Shown: piece after piece, positions 1 to 5,012 of the stretch | Numbering within the stretch: position 1 is the first letter of the stretch | How the letters are laid out: each line of letters starts with the position of its first letter | Origin: Onthomonas sp964456525 | GTDB lineage: Bacteria > Bacillota > Clostridia > Oscillospirales > Oscillospiraceae | DNA: 5,012 nucleotides | Assembly (NCBI GenBank): GCA_964456525.1 | Contig: CAYWAP010000068.1 | Span: 1 to 5,012 of the forward strand | Direction: 5' to 3' | Notes under the pieces: generated by a model | The model's database searches: none | Told to the model about the DNA's origin: nothing | The model's input: only the letters and a program-made list of their open reading frames with translations | Program-made: the position numbers and the translations under genes

Positions 1-132
1 TTTAAATTCCTCAAAAAAGGCCGGTATACTGCATTTTTAGTGGCTGGGTATATTGGAATAGGACTTTTTGCGCTGTATTATTGTGCTCTCTTTTTTGCTA
101 TGTACTTAGGTTGGTTTCCAGTTCCAAACTAA
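1..132 (+). CDS. 3' end of an unidentified, probably membrane, protein (partial)
   Basis: The frame is open from the left edge to a TAA at 130-132, giving 43 residues that start FKFLKKGRYT. A basic stretch is followed by about 28 strongly hydrophobic residues (from AFLVAGYIG to AMYLGWF), and the protein ends PVPN. This reads as a final transmembrane helix with a very short tail. The ending LGWFPV recalls a motif of DppB/OppB-type peptide permeases, but there it is internal, so the likeness is weak and I assign no function. The DNA is AT-rich, unlike the genes to the right. A 43-codon open frame in T-rich DNA can arise by chance and look hydrophobic. Support comes from the next ORF starting 46 bases downstream on the same strand behind a good ribosome binding site. 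The gene could equally be a decayed remnant. Confidence 0.4.
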   Translation, partial: FKFLKKGRYTAFLVAGYIGIGLFALYYCALFFAMYLGWFPVPN

Positions 133-166
133 TGGCTGTTTTCGCTTTATCTTGGTTCATACTATT

Positions 167-172
167 GGGAGG
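167..172 (+). promoter_or_regulatory. Shine-Dalgarno site for the 21-codon ORF
   Basis: GGGAGG lies 6 bases before the ATG at 179, which is optimal spacing. It is the main reason to treat the very short ORF that follows as the start of a real, or formerly real, gene. Confidence 0.5.
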
Positions 173-178
173 TACACC

Positions 179-244
179 ATGAAATTTAAAAACACTAAAA
201 GAGTTATGTTGTCTGCATTGTCATTATTATTAGGCCCCGTTTGA
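179..244 (+). pseudogene. Truncated start of a possible exported protein (21 codons)
   Basis: The ORF runs from ATG at 179 to TGA at 242-244 and encodes 21 residues. It begins MKFKNTKRVM and continues with the hydrophobic run LSALSLLLG before ending in PV. A basic N-terminus followed by a hydrophobic core is the n- and h-region pattern of a signal peptide, but no cleavage site or mature protein follows. The ribosome binding site is well placed. The frame stops just after the DNA switches from AT-rich to GC-richer, hairpin-rich sequence (the GGCCCCG at 233-239). My preferred reading is that the body of a secreted-protein gene was removed or displaced by a rearrangement near 233-244. A genuine small membrane peptide is possible. 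None of the three forward frames just after the junction continues a signal peptide. Confidence 0.4.
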
Positions 245-246
245 AA

Positions 247-391
247 ATTGGAAATTTGACCAATGGCGAAGCATTTTTTCGCTGGACAGGGCAAATTGAC
301 GCCGCAATTCTTTGTAAATTGCAGGGAAGATCAGCGCCCTATGGGCGGAAGCGGCCCGTCACTTGGGCATATTGGCAGGTTTTAATATGCC
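247..391. repeat. Cluster of inverted repeats in a gene-free stretch
   Basis: Five hairpins follow each other in 145 bases. They are ATTGG/CCAAT (247-251 with 260-264), GCGAA/TTCGC (266-270 with 278-282), GCAATT/AATTGC (304-309 with 317-322), CGCCC/GGGCG (335-339 with 343-347) and GGCATATT/AATATGCC (366-373 with 384-391, perfect 8 bp). The first two can be replaced by one longer stem: AATTTG 253-258 with CAAATT 292-297, CCA 260-262 with TGG 283-285, then the GCGAA/TTCGC core. The stretch lies between the truncated ORF and the end of the minus-strand operon. It resembles a REP- or MITE-type intergenic repeat, or the scar of a mobile element, but no matching terminal repeats or target duplication are visible. 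No member of a known family is recognised. Confidence 0.45.
366..391 (-). terminator. Hairpin at the 3' end of the glycosylase/phosphatase operon
   Basis: A perfect 8-bp stem (GGCATATT with AATATGCC) with a 10-base loop starts on the last base of the phosphatase stop codon (TAG at 393-391). The position fits a 3'-end structure for the minus-strand transcript. The stem is AT-rich, and on the minus strand it is followed by CCCAAGTG rather than a U-tract. It is therefore not a canonical intrinsic terminator; it may act in 3'-end stabilisation or belong to the repeat cluster. Confidence 0.25.
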
Positions 392-1122
392 TAGTCCATC
401 CGCTCGTCTTCGTTGTCATAACACTCCCGAAACCGGGCGGAAAAGGACGGCTCCTCATTGTGGATGTACAGATGGGAAATATCCCCAAAGGCGCTCATCC
501 GAAAGTAGGCAATCCCCCGCCGGCGCTCCTCGGTGACGACGGTAGTGACCGAGGTGGGCGCGGCCGCGGTCCCATGCCACAGCAGCATGGGCGGGATGTT
601 GAGCAGATGGCTCAGCAGGACGCACTCCAACCCAAAGTGACAAAACAGGACGATGGTATCGTTGTTCGGGGTGACGGCGCGATAGACGTCGCCCTGGCGT
701 TTGTAACCGTGCTCCTCCAACAGGGCGTCCAAGTTGGCGACAACCCAATCATACTCCTCCTTGACATGGCCCTGGCGCATAATGTCGTTGTCCATCCATG
801 CGTCCCGGCGGAAAAAGCCCTCGTCGGTTGTCCAGTCCTGGGGCAGCCAGTCCCAGACGATGGCGTCCCTGCCGCCGGCGTCGGGGCGCTTGATCCGGGG
901 CGCAAACTCCCGGAGCCATTCGCACTGCGTCGCCGTGCGGTTCACCTTTTTCAGCGTCAGGGAGGCCGTGTCCTTCGCCCGCCCCAATGGGGAGACATAG
1001 TAGGCTTTTGTGGGGATTTTGGCCAGGCGTTCCGAGAGGTATTCCGCCTCGCGCCAGCCTTTTTCGGTCAGCGAATCGATGCTGTAATCCGGATCGCCGT
1101 GGCGGACAATCAGTAATTTCAT
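391..1122 (-). CDS. Histidine phosphatase family protein (phosphoglycerate mutase-like)
   Basis: This 243-residue soluble protein belongs to the histidine phosphatase (phosphoglycerate mutase-like) superfamily. The N-terminal strand MKLLIVRHG carries the signature RHG, with His8 as the expected phosphorylated residue and Arg7 beside it. SPLGRAKDTA at 44-53 supplies the second phosphate-binding arginine (Arg48). Glu72, in WLREF, is the likely acid/base. FCHFG at 160-164 supplies the second catalytic histidine (His162). The catalytic set is complete, so a phosphatase or mutase reaction is expected, but the substrate cannot be read from sequence. A segment rich in Trp and acidic residues (about 88-127) probably caps the active site. 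The ATG at 1122 is chosen because it starts the first beta strand and has AAAGGA 10 bases upstream (1133-1138); a longer frame to 1248 would add 42 unlike residues overlapping the upstream gene. It lies 43 bases after the glycosylase gene, so the two are probably cotranscribed. Confidence 0.9.
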   Translation of the reverse strand: MKLLIVRHGDPDYSIDSLTEKGWREAEYLSERLAKIPTKAYYVSPLGRAKDTASLTLKKVNRTATQCEWLREFAPRIKRPDAGGRDAIVWDWLPQDWTTDEGFFRRDAWMDNDIMRQGHVKEEYDWVVANLDALLEEHGYKRQGDVYRAVTPNNDTIVLFCHFGLECVLLSHLLNIPPMLLWHGTAAAPTSVTTVVTEERRRGIAYFRMSAFGDISHLYIHNEEPSFSARFRECYDNEDERMD

Positions 1123-1165
1123 GGTAAACCATTCCTTTCGGGGAGGATTTCCGGAGACGGAGCGC

Positions 1166-1753
1166 TCAACCGGATGGGGATCTTTGCTCCGGGTAGGTGT
1201 GGTCACAGATCTCCCAAATTTTCTCCTGAATCGACAACAGATCTTCAAAAGTCTCCGGGCGTTTGCTCACGTCGCGCAGCAGGGCGGAGGGATGGTAGAT
1301 TGCGGTCATCCAGAAGGCCCCCTGTTTCACCCACTGTCCATGTTCCCGGGTGATCCGGTAGTCCGGGCGAATCAGCTTCATGGCGGCGATGCGGCCCAGA
1401 CAGACAATGATCTTGGGGCGGATCAGCTTGACCTGGCAGCGGAGATAGTCCATACAGGCGTTTTGCTCATCCGGCCGGGGATCCCGGTTCCGGGGAGGGC
1501 GGCATTTGACAATGTTGGCAATGTAGTATTGGGTGCGGTCCAGGTCAATAATGGCCAGCATATCGTCCAAAAGTTGGCCCGCCGGCCCCACAAAGGGGAT
1601 GCCCGAAAGGTCCTCCTGTTCGCCGGGACCTTCCCCAATGAACATGATTTCCGCCTGCGGATTGCCATCTCCAAAGACAAGATGGGTTCTAGAGGCGCCA
1701 AGCCGGCAATTCTGGCAGTTTTCACAGGCTTGCTGCAAGGTATTCCAGTCCAT
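1166..1753 (-). CDS. Uracil-DNA glycosylase, family 4 (iron-sulfur type)
   Basis: This 195-residue protein has the features of family 4 uracil-DNA glycosylases, which remove uracil from DNA to start base excision repair. CENCQNCRLG at 10-19 and the pair Cys84 and Cys100 give the four 4Fe-4S ligands (Cys13, Cys16, Cys84, Cys100), with the CxxC and the 16-residue gap seen in the Thermus enzyme; Cys10 is an extra cysteine nearby. GEGPGEQED at 40-48 is the water-activating motif, IPFVGPAGQLLD at 52-63 belongs to the uracil pocket, NIVKCRPPRNRDP at 80-92 surrounds the third ligand, and HPSALLR at 154-160 is the DNA-intercalating motif. The length is normal for the family. The ATG at 1753 is chosen over an in-frame TTG 21 bases upstream because AGGAGGT (1761-1767) sits 7 bases before it. 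It is the first gene of the minus-strand pair. Its two enzymatic motifs look intact. Confidence 0.95.
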   Translation of the reverse strand: MDWNTLQQACENCQNCRLGASRTHLVFGDGNPQAEIMFIGEGPGEQEDLSGIPFVGPAGQLLDDMLAIIDLDRTQYYIANIVKCRPPRNRDPRPDEQNACMDYLRCQVKLIRPKIIVCLGRIAAMKLIRPDYRITREHGQWVKQGAFWMTAIYHPSALLRDVSKRPETFEDLLSIQEKIWEICDHTYPEQRSPSG

Positions 1754-1760
1754 ACGGGCC

Positions 1761-1767
1761 ACCTCCT
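1761..1767 (-). promoter_or_regulatory. Ribosome binding site fixing the glycosylase start
   Basis: AGGAGGT on the minus strand, 7 bases before the ATG at 1753. It overlaps the in-frame extension from the upstream TTG (1774), so that longer start would lack a Shine-Dalgarno; the site decides for the ATG. Confidence 0.85.
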
Positions 1768-1780
1768 GTGTCAAAATTCC

Positions 1781-1816
1781 CTGCGTTCCGGCTATTCACG
1801 GGAGTCTGGAACGCAG
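1781..1816 (-). promoter_or_regulatory. Hairpin in the 5' leader of the glycosylase operon
   Basis: CTGCGTTCC (1781-1789) and GGAACGCAG (1808-1816) form a perfect 9-bp inverted repeat. It extends inward by a G-T and a G-C pair (1790 with 1807, 1791 with 1806). On the minus strand it lies between the proposed promoter and the ribosome binding site, and is followed by GGAATTTTG, a short T-run. It could be a weak attenuator, an mRNA-stabilising 5' hairpin or a protein-binding dyad. The structure is clear, but the role is not established. Confidence 0.45.
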
Positions 1817-1824
1817 CGGGCAGA

Positions 1825-1852
1825 GGGAATGTCCATTCCCAGCCCTGGGGCT
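1825..1852. promoter_or_regulatory. Two adjacent dyads at the glycosylase promoter, possible operator
   Basis: GGGAAT/ATTCCC (1825-1830 with 1835-1840, 4-base gap) is followed directly by AGCCC/GGGCT (1841-1845 with 1848-1852, 2-base gap). Both fall between the -10 element (1853-1858) and about +21 of the expected minus-strand transcript, where a repressor would block initiation. I do not recognise a known operator such as a LexA box. Confidence 0.3.
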
Positions 1853-1858
1853 ATTATA
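1853..1858 (-). promoter_or_regulatory. Extended -10 promoter element for the glycosylase operon
   Basis: On the minus strand the sequence reads TGGTATAAT: a perfect TATAAT preceded by the TGn extended -10 motif. The -35 region (about 1876-1881, TTCTCT) is poor, as is common for extended -10 promoters. Transcription would begin near 1846, giving a leader of roughly 90 bases before the ATG at 1753. Confidence 0.55.
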
Positions 1859-2016
1859 CCATCTCCCCCGGGAAAAGAGAATGAAAAAATCAAATTTGGG
1901 CCTGCTGAACATGGTTTGCCAAGAGGGCAGCGCAACGCCCGGAGGGTGGTTGTCTTTGCGCCAAATGTTTGCGGAATCAGCGGGGCTGACGCCCGCCCGT
2001 CCCGGTTGGAAAAATC
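1859..2016. other. Spacer between divergent promoters, no gene found
   Basis: This stretch separates the minus-strand glycosylase promoter from the plus-strand valS promoter. It holds only weak inverted repeats, such as GCGGG/CCCGC (1980-1984 with 1992-1996). An ATG at 1881 opens a frame, but that frame runs through the valS promoter and into the T-box with no good ribosome binding site, so I do not call a gene. No regulator-binding site is recognised. Confidence 0.6.
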
Positions 2017-2044
2017 TTGACAAATCACGCAAAACTGTTATAAT
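2017..2044 (+). promoter_or_regulatory. Sigma-A promoter of the valS T-box transcript
   Basis: A perfect -35 TTGACA (2017-2022) and a perfect -10 TATAAT (2039-2044) are separated by 16 bases, with TGT directly before the -10 (extended -10). Transcription should start near 2050-2052, just ahead of the first base-paired strand of the T-box. The strength of the promoter fits a gene controlled afterwards by transcription termination. Confidence 0.9.
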
Positions 2045-2232
2045 GGCAGATGTTAACAGCTTTGATGGGAAGGAGTACGCACGCCAGCGTTTTCAGAGAA
2101 GGTTCGGTCGGTGCAAGAACCCAAACAGCGCATGCGGAAGTCGTCCCGGAGCTCTGCCTTTGAAGCCAATGTAGAAGGCAGCGGCGCCTACCGTTATCGG
2201 GAATGAGTGTCCACAGGATTGTTCTGTGGAAA

Positions 2233-2272
2233 TTCAGGTGGTACCGCGGAAATGCGTCCTTTTCGCCCTGAA
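2233..2272 (+). promoter_or_regulatory. T-box antiterminator
   Basis: TTCAGG (2233-2238) pairs with CCTGAA (2267-2272), and GCG (2246-2248) pairs with CGC (2264-2266). The TGGTACC bulge (2239-2245) is left free to meet the tRNA 3' end. This uses the 5' arm of the terminator (2264-2273), so the two structures exclude each other. A shorter local version is also possible: AGG 2236-2238 with CCT 2258-2260, and GCG with CGT 2255-2257. That version does not touch the terminator arm. Confidence 0.75.
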
Positions 2273-2292
2273 CAGAAGGTTCAGGGCGTTTT
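2264..2292 (+). terminator. Intrinsic terminator of the valS T-box
   Basis: A perfect 10-bp stem, CGCCCTGAAC (2264-2273) with GTTCAGGGCG (2279-2288), has a 5-base AGAAG loop and is followed directly by TTTT (2289-2292), then AATTTG. It lies 57 bases before the valS start and ends transcription when tRNA-Val is charged. The U-run is short but the stem is strong. Confidence 0.9.
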
Positions 2293-2349
2293 AATTTGTC
2301 TCAGCCGCCATCCCGGACGGGAGGCATGACAAGGAGTTGAACGGAGACT

Positions 2350-5012
2350 ATGGCAAACAAACTTTCCAAGGTCTACGACCCCCGCGAGGTCGAAAGTCGA
2401 ATTTACAAGGATTGGGAGGAGCACGGCTGCTTCAAGGGTAAGATTGACCCCAATAAGAAACCCTATACCATCGTAATGCCGCCCCCCAACGTCACCGGCC
2501 AGCTGCACATGGGCCACGCCATGGACAACACCATGCAGGACATCCTGATCCGCTTTAAGCGTATGCAGGGCTATGCCGCCCTGTGGGTTCCCGGCACGGA
2601 CCACGCCTCCATCGCAACGGAGGCAAAAGTCGTCGAGAGCCTCAAGGAGGAGGGCCTGACCAAGGAAATGCTGGGCCGGAAGGCATTTTTAGACCGGGCC
2701 TGGGCCTGGAAGAACAAGTATGGCAACCGGATTGTCAAGCAGCTGCGCAGACTGGGCACCTCCTGCGACTGGGAGCGGGAACGCTTCACGATGGACGAGG
2801 GCTGCTCGGAGGCCGTCAAGGAGGTTTTTGTCCGCCTGTACAACGAGGGCAAGATCTATCAGGGCAACCGCATGGTCAACTGGTGCCCCCACTGCAACAC
2901 CTCGATTTCCGACGCCGAAGTGGAATATGAGGCGCAGGACGGCCATTTCTGGCACCTCCTCTACCCGGTTCAGGAGACCGGTGAATATCTGGAGCTGGCC
3001 ACCACCCGTCCTGAAACCATGCTGGGCGACACGGCTGTTGCCATCAACCCGGACGATCCCCGGTATGCACATCTGCATGGCTGCCATGTGATTTTGCCCC
3101 TGTTGAACAAAACACTGCCCATCGTCTGCGACGAGCACGCCGACATGACCAAGGGCACCGGCGTTGTGAAAATCACCCCGGCCCACGACCCCAACGACTT
3201 CGAGGTCGGGCAGCGGCACAACCTGCCCATTGTCCGTGTGTTTACCTACGACGGCCACATGACCGGTGCGGGTGATGTGCGGGCCTATCAGGATCTCCTG
3301 GCCTCCGGCCATATTCCTGCCAATGAACCGGAGGTGCTGGATTGCGGCAAGTACGCCGGCATGACCACCCTGGAAGCCCGCAAGGCCATTCTGGCGGATC
3401 TGGAGGCCTGCGGCGCTTTGAAGGAGGTTGAGCCTTTGAAGCACGACGTGGGCACCTGCTACCGCTGCCACACCACCATTGAACCCATGGTCTCCAAGCA
3501 GTGGTTTGTCCGCATGGAGTCCCTGGCCGGGCCTGCCATTGAAGCCGTCCAAAGGGGCGAGATTCAATTCGTGCCCGAGCGCTTCACCAAAAACTATCTG
3601 AACTGGATGAACAACACCCGGGACTGGTGCATTTCCCGGCAGCTGTGGTGGGGACATCAGATTCCCGCCTGGTACTGTGGAGACTGCGGGGAGACCATTG
3701 TGGCCGCCCAGACCCCAGCCGCCTGTCCCAAGTGCGGCAGCGCCAAGCTGACCCAGGACCCCGACACCCTGGACACCTGGTTCTCCTCGGCCCTGTGGCC
3801 CTTCTCCACCCTGGGCTGGCCCAATGAGGATTCCGAGGACCTGAAGTACTTTTACCCCACTGACACCCTGGTCACCGGCTACGACATCATCGGCTTCTGG
3901 GTGTCCCGTATGATCTTCTCCGGTCTGGCTTACACCGGTCAGGCCCCCTTCCGCACCGTCGCCATTCACGGCATCGTCCGCGACAGCCTGGGCCGCAAAA
4001 TGTCCAAAAGTCTGGGCAACGGCATCGACCCTCTGGAGGTCATCGATCAGTACGGTGCCGACGCCCTGCGCCTGATGCTGGTCATGGGCTCTACCCCCGG
4101 CAACGATATGCGCTACAGCGAGGAAAAGGTCACCGCCATGCGCAACTTTGCCAACAAGATCTGGAATGCCAGCCGGTTTTTGCTGATGAACCTGACCATT
4201 GACCGGTGCGAGCTGCCTGAGACGCTGGAGATGGAGGATAAGTGGATTCTCAACAAGCTGAACGTCACCATCCGGGACGTCACGGCCCAGATGGAGAAGT
4301 TTGAGATGGGCATTGCCGCCCAGAAGGTCTATGACTTCCTGTGGGATGACTTCTGTGACTGGTATATCGAGTTGACCAAGGCCCGTTTGTCCGGCGACAA
4401 TGAAGCCGCCAAGGTTCAGGCTCAGCAGGTTCTGTGTTATGTGCTCACCGACATCCTCAAACTTCTGCATCCCTTCATGCCCTTCATCACCGAGGCCATC
4501 TGGCAGGCTCTGCCCCATGAGGGGAACTACCTGATGCTCCAGAATTGGCCCGAATACCGCGCCGCATTTGCCTTTGACGAGGACGCCGCCGCCATGGAAA
4601 AGATTATGGAGGCCATTAAGGCCATTCGCGCCTGCCGCGCGGAGATGAACGTGCCGCCCTCCAAAAAGGCGGAGTTGACCATTACCACGGCCGAGACGGA
4701 CGTCTTTACCCGGGGGATCCCCTTTATGCAGCGTCTGGCCTTCACCACAAACGTTTCCATCACCACCCAGCCCCCTGCCTCAATGGAGGGACTGGTGTCC
4801 GTCGTCACCGCAGACGCCAAGCTGTTTATCCCCCTGGCCGAACTGGTGGATCTGGCTGCGGAGCGCAAGCGCCTGGAAAAAGAGCTGAAAAAGAAACAGG
4901 GCTATGTGGCCGGGATGGAAAAGAAGCTGTCCAATGAAGCGTTTCTCTCCAAGGCGCCGGCCAATGTGGTCCAACGGGACCGGGACAATCTGGAAAAAGC
5001 CCGGCGGGAAAT
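2350..5012 (+). CDS. valS: Valyl-tRNA synthetase (3' end beyond window)
   Basis: Class I synthetase that charges tRNA-Val with valine in the cytoplasm and edits misactivated threonine. The frame runs without a stop for 887 codons to the right edge. It begins MANKLSKVYDPREVESRIY, followed by PPPNVTGQLHMGHA at 44-57 with the HIGH-type motif HMGH (53-56), then GTDHASIATE (82-91). The CP1 editing domain holds TTRPETMLGD (218-227) and KITPAHDPNDFEVG (274-287). CxxC pairs at 179/182, 370/373, 443/446 and 459/462 match the two zinc sites of bacterial ValRS. Further motifs are RDWCISRQLWWG (424-435), DTLDTWFSSAL and KMSKS (550-554). The helical anticodon-binding domain spans about 597-750, and a charged coiled-coil arm starts near 830. 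Full-length family members are about 880-900 residues, so only a short tail is missing. An in-frame TGA at 2338-2340 excludes any earlier start. AAGGAG (2331-2336) is 13 bases upstream and GGAG (2343-2346) only 3, so neither spacing is ideal. Expression is governed by the T-box upstream. Confidence 0.97.
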   Translation, partial: MANKLSKVYDPREVESRIYKDWEEHGCFKGKIDPNKKPYTIVMPPPNVTGQLHMGHAMDNTMQDILIRFKRMQGYAALWVPGTDHASIATEAKVVESLKEEGLTKEMLGRKAFLDRAWAWKNKYGNRIVKQLRRLGTSCDWERERFTMDEGCSEAVKEVFVRLYNEGKIYQGNRMVNWCPHCNTSISDAEVEYEAQDGHFWHLLYPVQETGEYLELATTRPETMLGDTAVAINPDDPRYAHLHGCHVILPLLNKTLPIVCDEHADMTKGTGVVKITPAHDPNDFEVGQRHNLPIVRVFTYDGHMTGAGDVRAYQDLLASGHIPANEPEVLDCGKYAGMTTLEARKAILADLEACGALKEVEPLKHDVGTCYRCHTTIEPMVSKQWFVRMESLAGPAIEAVQRGEIQFVPERFTKNYLNWMNNTRDWCISRQLWWGHQIPAWYCGDCGETIVAAQTPAACPKCGSAKLTQDPDTLDTWFSSALWPFSTLGWPNEDSEDLKYFYPTDTLVTGYDIIGFWVSRMIFSGLAYTGQAPFRTVAIHGIVRDSLGRKMSKSLGNGIDPLEVIDQYGADALRLMLVMGSTPGNDMRYSEEKVTAMRNFANKIWNASRFLLMNLTIDRCELPETLEMEDKWILNKLNVTIRDVTAQMEKFEMGIAAQKVYDFLWDDFCDWYIELTKARLSGDNEAAKVQAQQVLCYVLTDILKLLHPFMPFITEAIWQALPHEGNYLMLQNWPEYRAAFAFDEDAAAMEKIMEAIKAIRACRAEMNVPPSKKAELTITTAETDVFTRGIPFMQRLAFTTNVSITTQPPASMEGLVSVVTADAKLFIPLAELVDLAAERKRLEKELKKKQGYVAGMEKKLSNEAFLSKAPANVVQRDRDNLEKARRE

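Larger units (their letters stand above)
2051..2292 (+). promoter_or_regulatory. T-box riboswitch leader (tRNA-Val responsive)
   Basis: T-box leaders bind a cognate uncharged tRNA and switch between terminator and antiterminator. Stem I folds by eye as AGCT 2058-2061 with 2150-2153, GGGA 2067-2070 with TCCC 2144-2147, CGCA 2078-2081 with TGCG 2133-2136, CGC 2082-2084 with GCG 2128-2130, GTTT 2089-2092 with AAAC 2123-2126, and GGTTC 2101-2105 with GAACC 2117-2121. The AGTA motif is at 2074-2077, CAGAGA at 2094-2099 matches the AG-bulge region, and the apical loop has GGTGCAA. The specifier opposite AGTA is GTC (2140-2142), preceded by AA and followed by a purine, as in the class: valine. A second stem is CTGCCTT/AAGGCAG (2154-2160 with 2175-2181). 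Stem III is TCCACAG/CTGTGGA (2210-2216 with 2224-2230). The T-box proper, AGGTGGTACCGCGG, is at 2236-2249. Its TGGT (2239-2242) matches a tRNA ending in ACCA, as expected of tRNA-Val. Confidence 0.95.

Noticed and set aside
61..132. Identification of the left-edge ORF as a DppB/OppB-type permease from its LGWFPV ending
   Set aside because: In those permeases the motif is internal and followed by a long conserved region, but here the protein stops three residues later. The similarity is too short to name a function.
335..347. CGCCC/GGGCG hairpin as an intrinsic terminator
   Set aside because: No U-tract follows on either strand and the loop is only three bases; it is listed only as part of the hairpin cluster.
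241..1116. A 291-codon plus-strand frame opposite the phosphatase gene
   Set aside because: It is antisense to a gene with a complete histidine phosphatase active site, begins in the hairpin cluster without a ribosome binding site, and shows no domain.
1123..1248. A 42-residue N-terminal extension of the phosphatase
   Set aside because: It overlaps the 3' end of the glycosylase gene, is unlike the family, and the internal ATG at 1122 has both a ribosome binding site and the exact family N-terminus.
1121..2020. A 299-codon plus-strand frame opposite the glycosylase gene
   Set aside because: It is antisense to a clear family 4 uracil-DNA glycosylase and runs across its promoter region; it is a by-product of codon bias.
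1881..2174. Plus-strand ATG at 1881 opening a 97-codon frame that starts MKKSNLGLLNM
   Set aside because: The frame crosses the consensus valS promoter and most of T-box Stem I, has no convincing Shine-Dalgarno, and its protein has no recognisable features.
2689..4518. A 609-codon open frame on the minus strand inside valS
   Set aside because: It is exactly antisense to intact valS, whose motifs are unmistakable. GC-rich codon use suppresses stops on the opposite strand, and the translation is low-complexity Gly/Val/Gln-rich without a recognisable domain.

Overview
The window looks like chromosomal DNA from a moderately GC-rich member of the Bacillota, probably Clostridia (Oscillospiraceae or Ruminococcaceae-like). 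The main evidence is a tRNA-responsive T-box leader in front of a valyl-tRNA synthetase gene, strong AGGAGG-type ribosome binding sites and consensus sigma-A promoters. The lineage is an inference; no rRNA or other marker gene is present.

Layout. (1) Positions 1-244 are AT-rich (87 G+C of 240 bases counted, 36%). They hold the 3' end of a frame ending in a hydrophobic segment, then a 21-codon ORF with a good Shine-Dalgarno that reads like the start of an exported protein but stops almost at once. (2) Positions about 245-391 carry no gene but a dense run of inverted repeats. (3) Positions 391-1753 hold two minus-strand genes, probably one operon: a family 4 iron-sulfur uracil-DNA glycosylase (first) and a histidine phosphatase (second). 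A probable extended -10 promoter lies at 1853-1858. (4) Positions 1859-2349 are the divergent control region. They contain a near-consensus plus-strand promoter, a complete T-box with a GUC (Val) specifier, and an intrinsic terminator. (5) From 2350 to the right edge runs valS, in frame throughout 887 codons and cut by the window end just short of its expected C-terminus.

How it works together. Uncharged tRNA-Val should pair with the GUC specifier and, through its 3' end, with the UGGU of the T-box bulge. This would stabilise an antiterminator that excludes the terminator, so valS is expressed when charged tRNA-Val is scarce. The glycosylase/phosphatase operon is divergently transcribed and likely independent. 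The T-box mechanism is established for the class; the pairings given here were read by eye from this sequence.

No CRISPR array, tRNA, rRNA, transposase or phage gene was seen. The least explained part is the left end: the composition break near 240, the truncated exported-protein start and the hairpin cluster. I saw no convincing undescribed system; those are the leads most worth checking.
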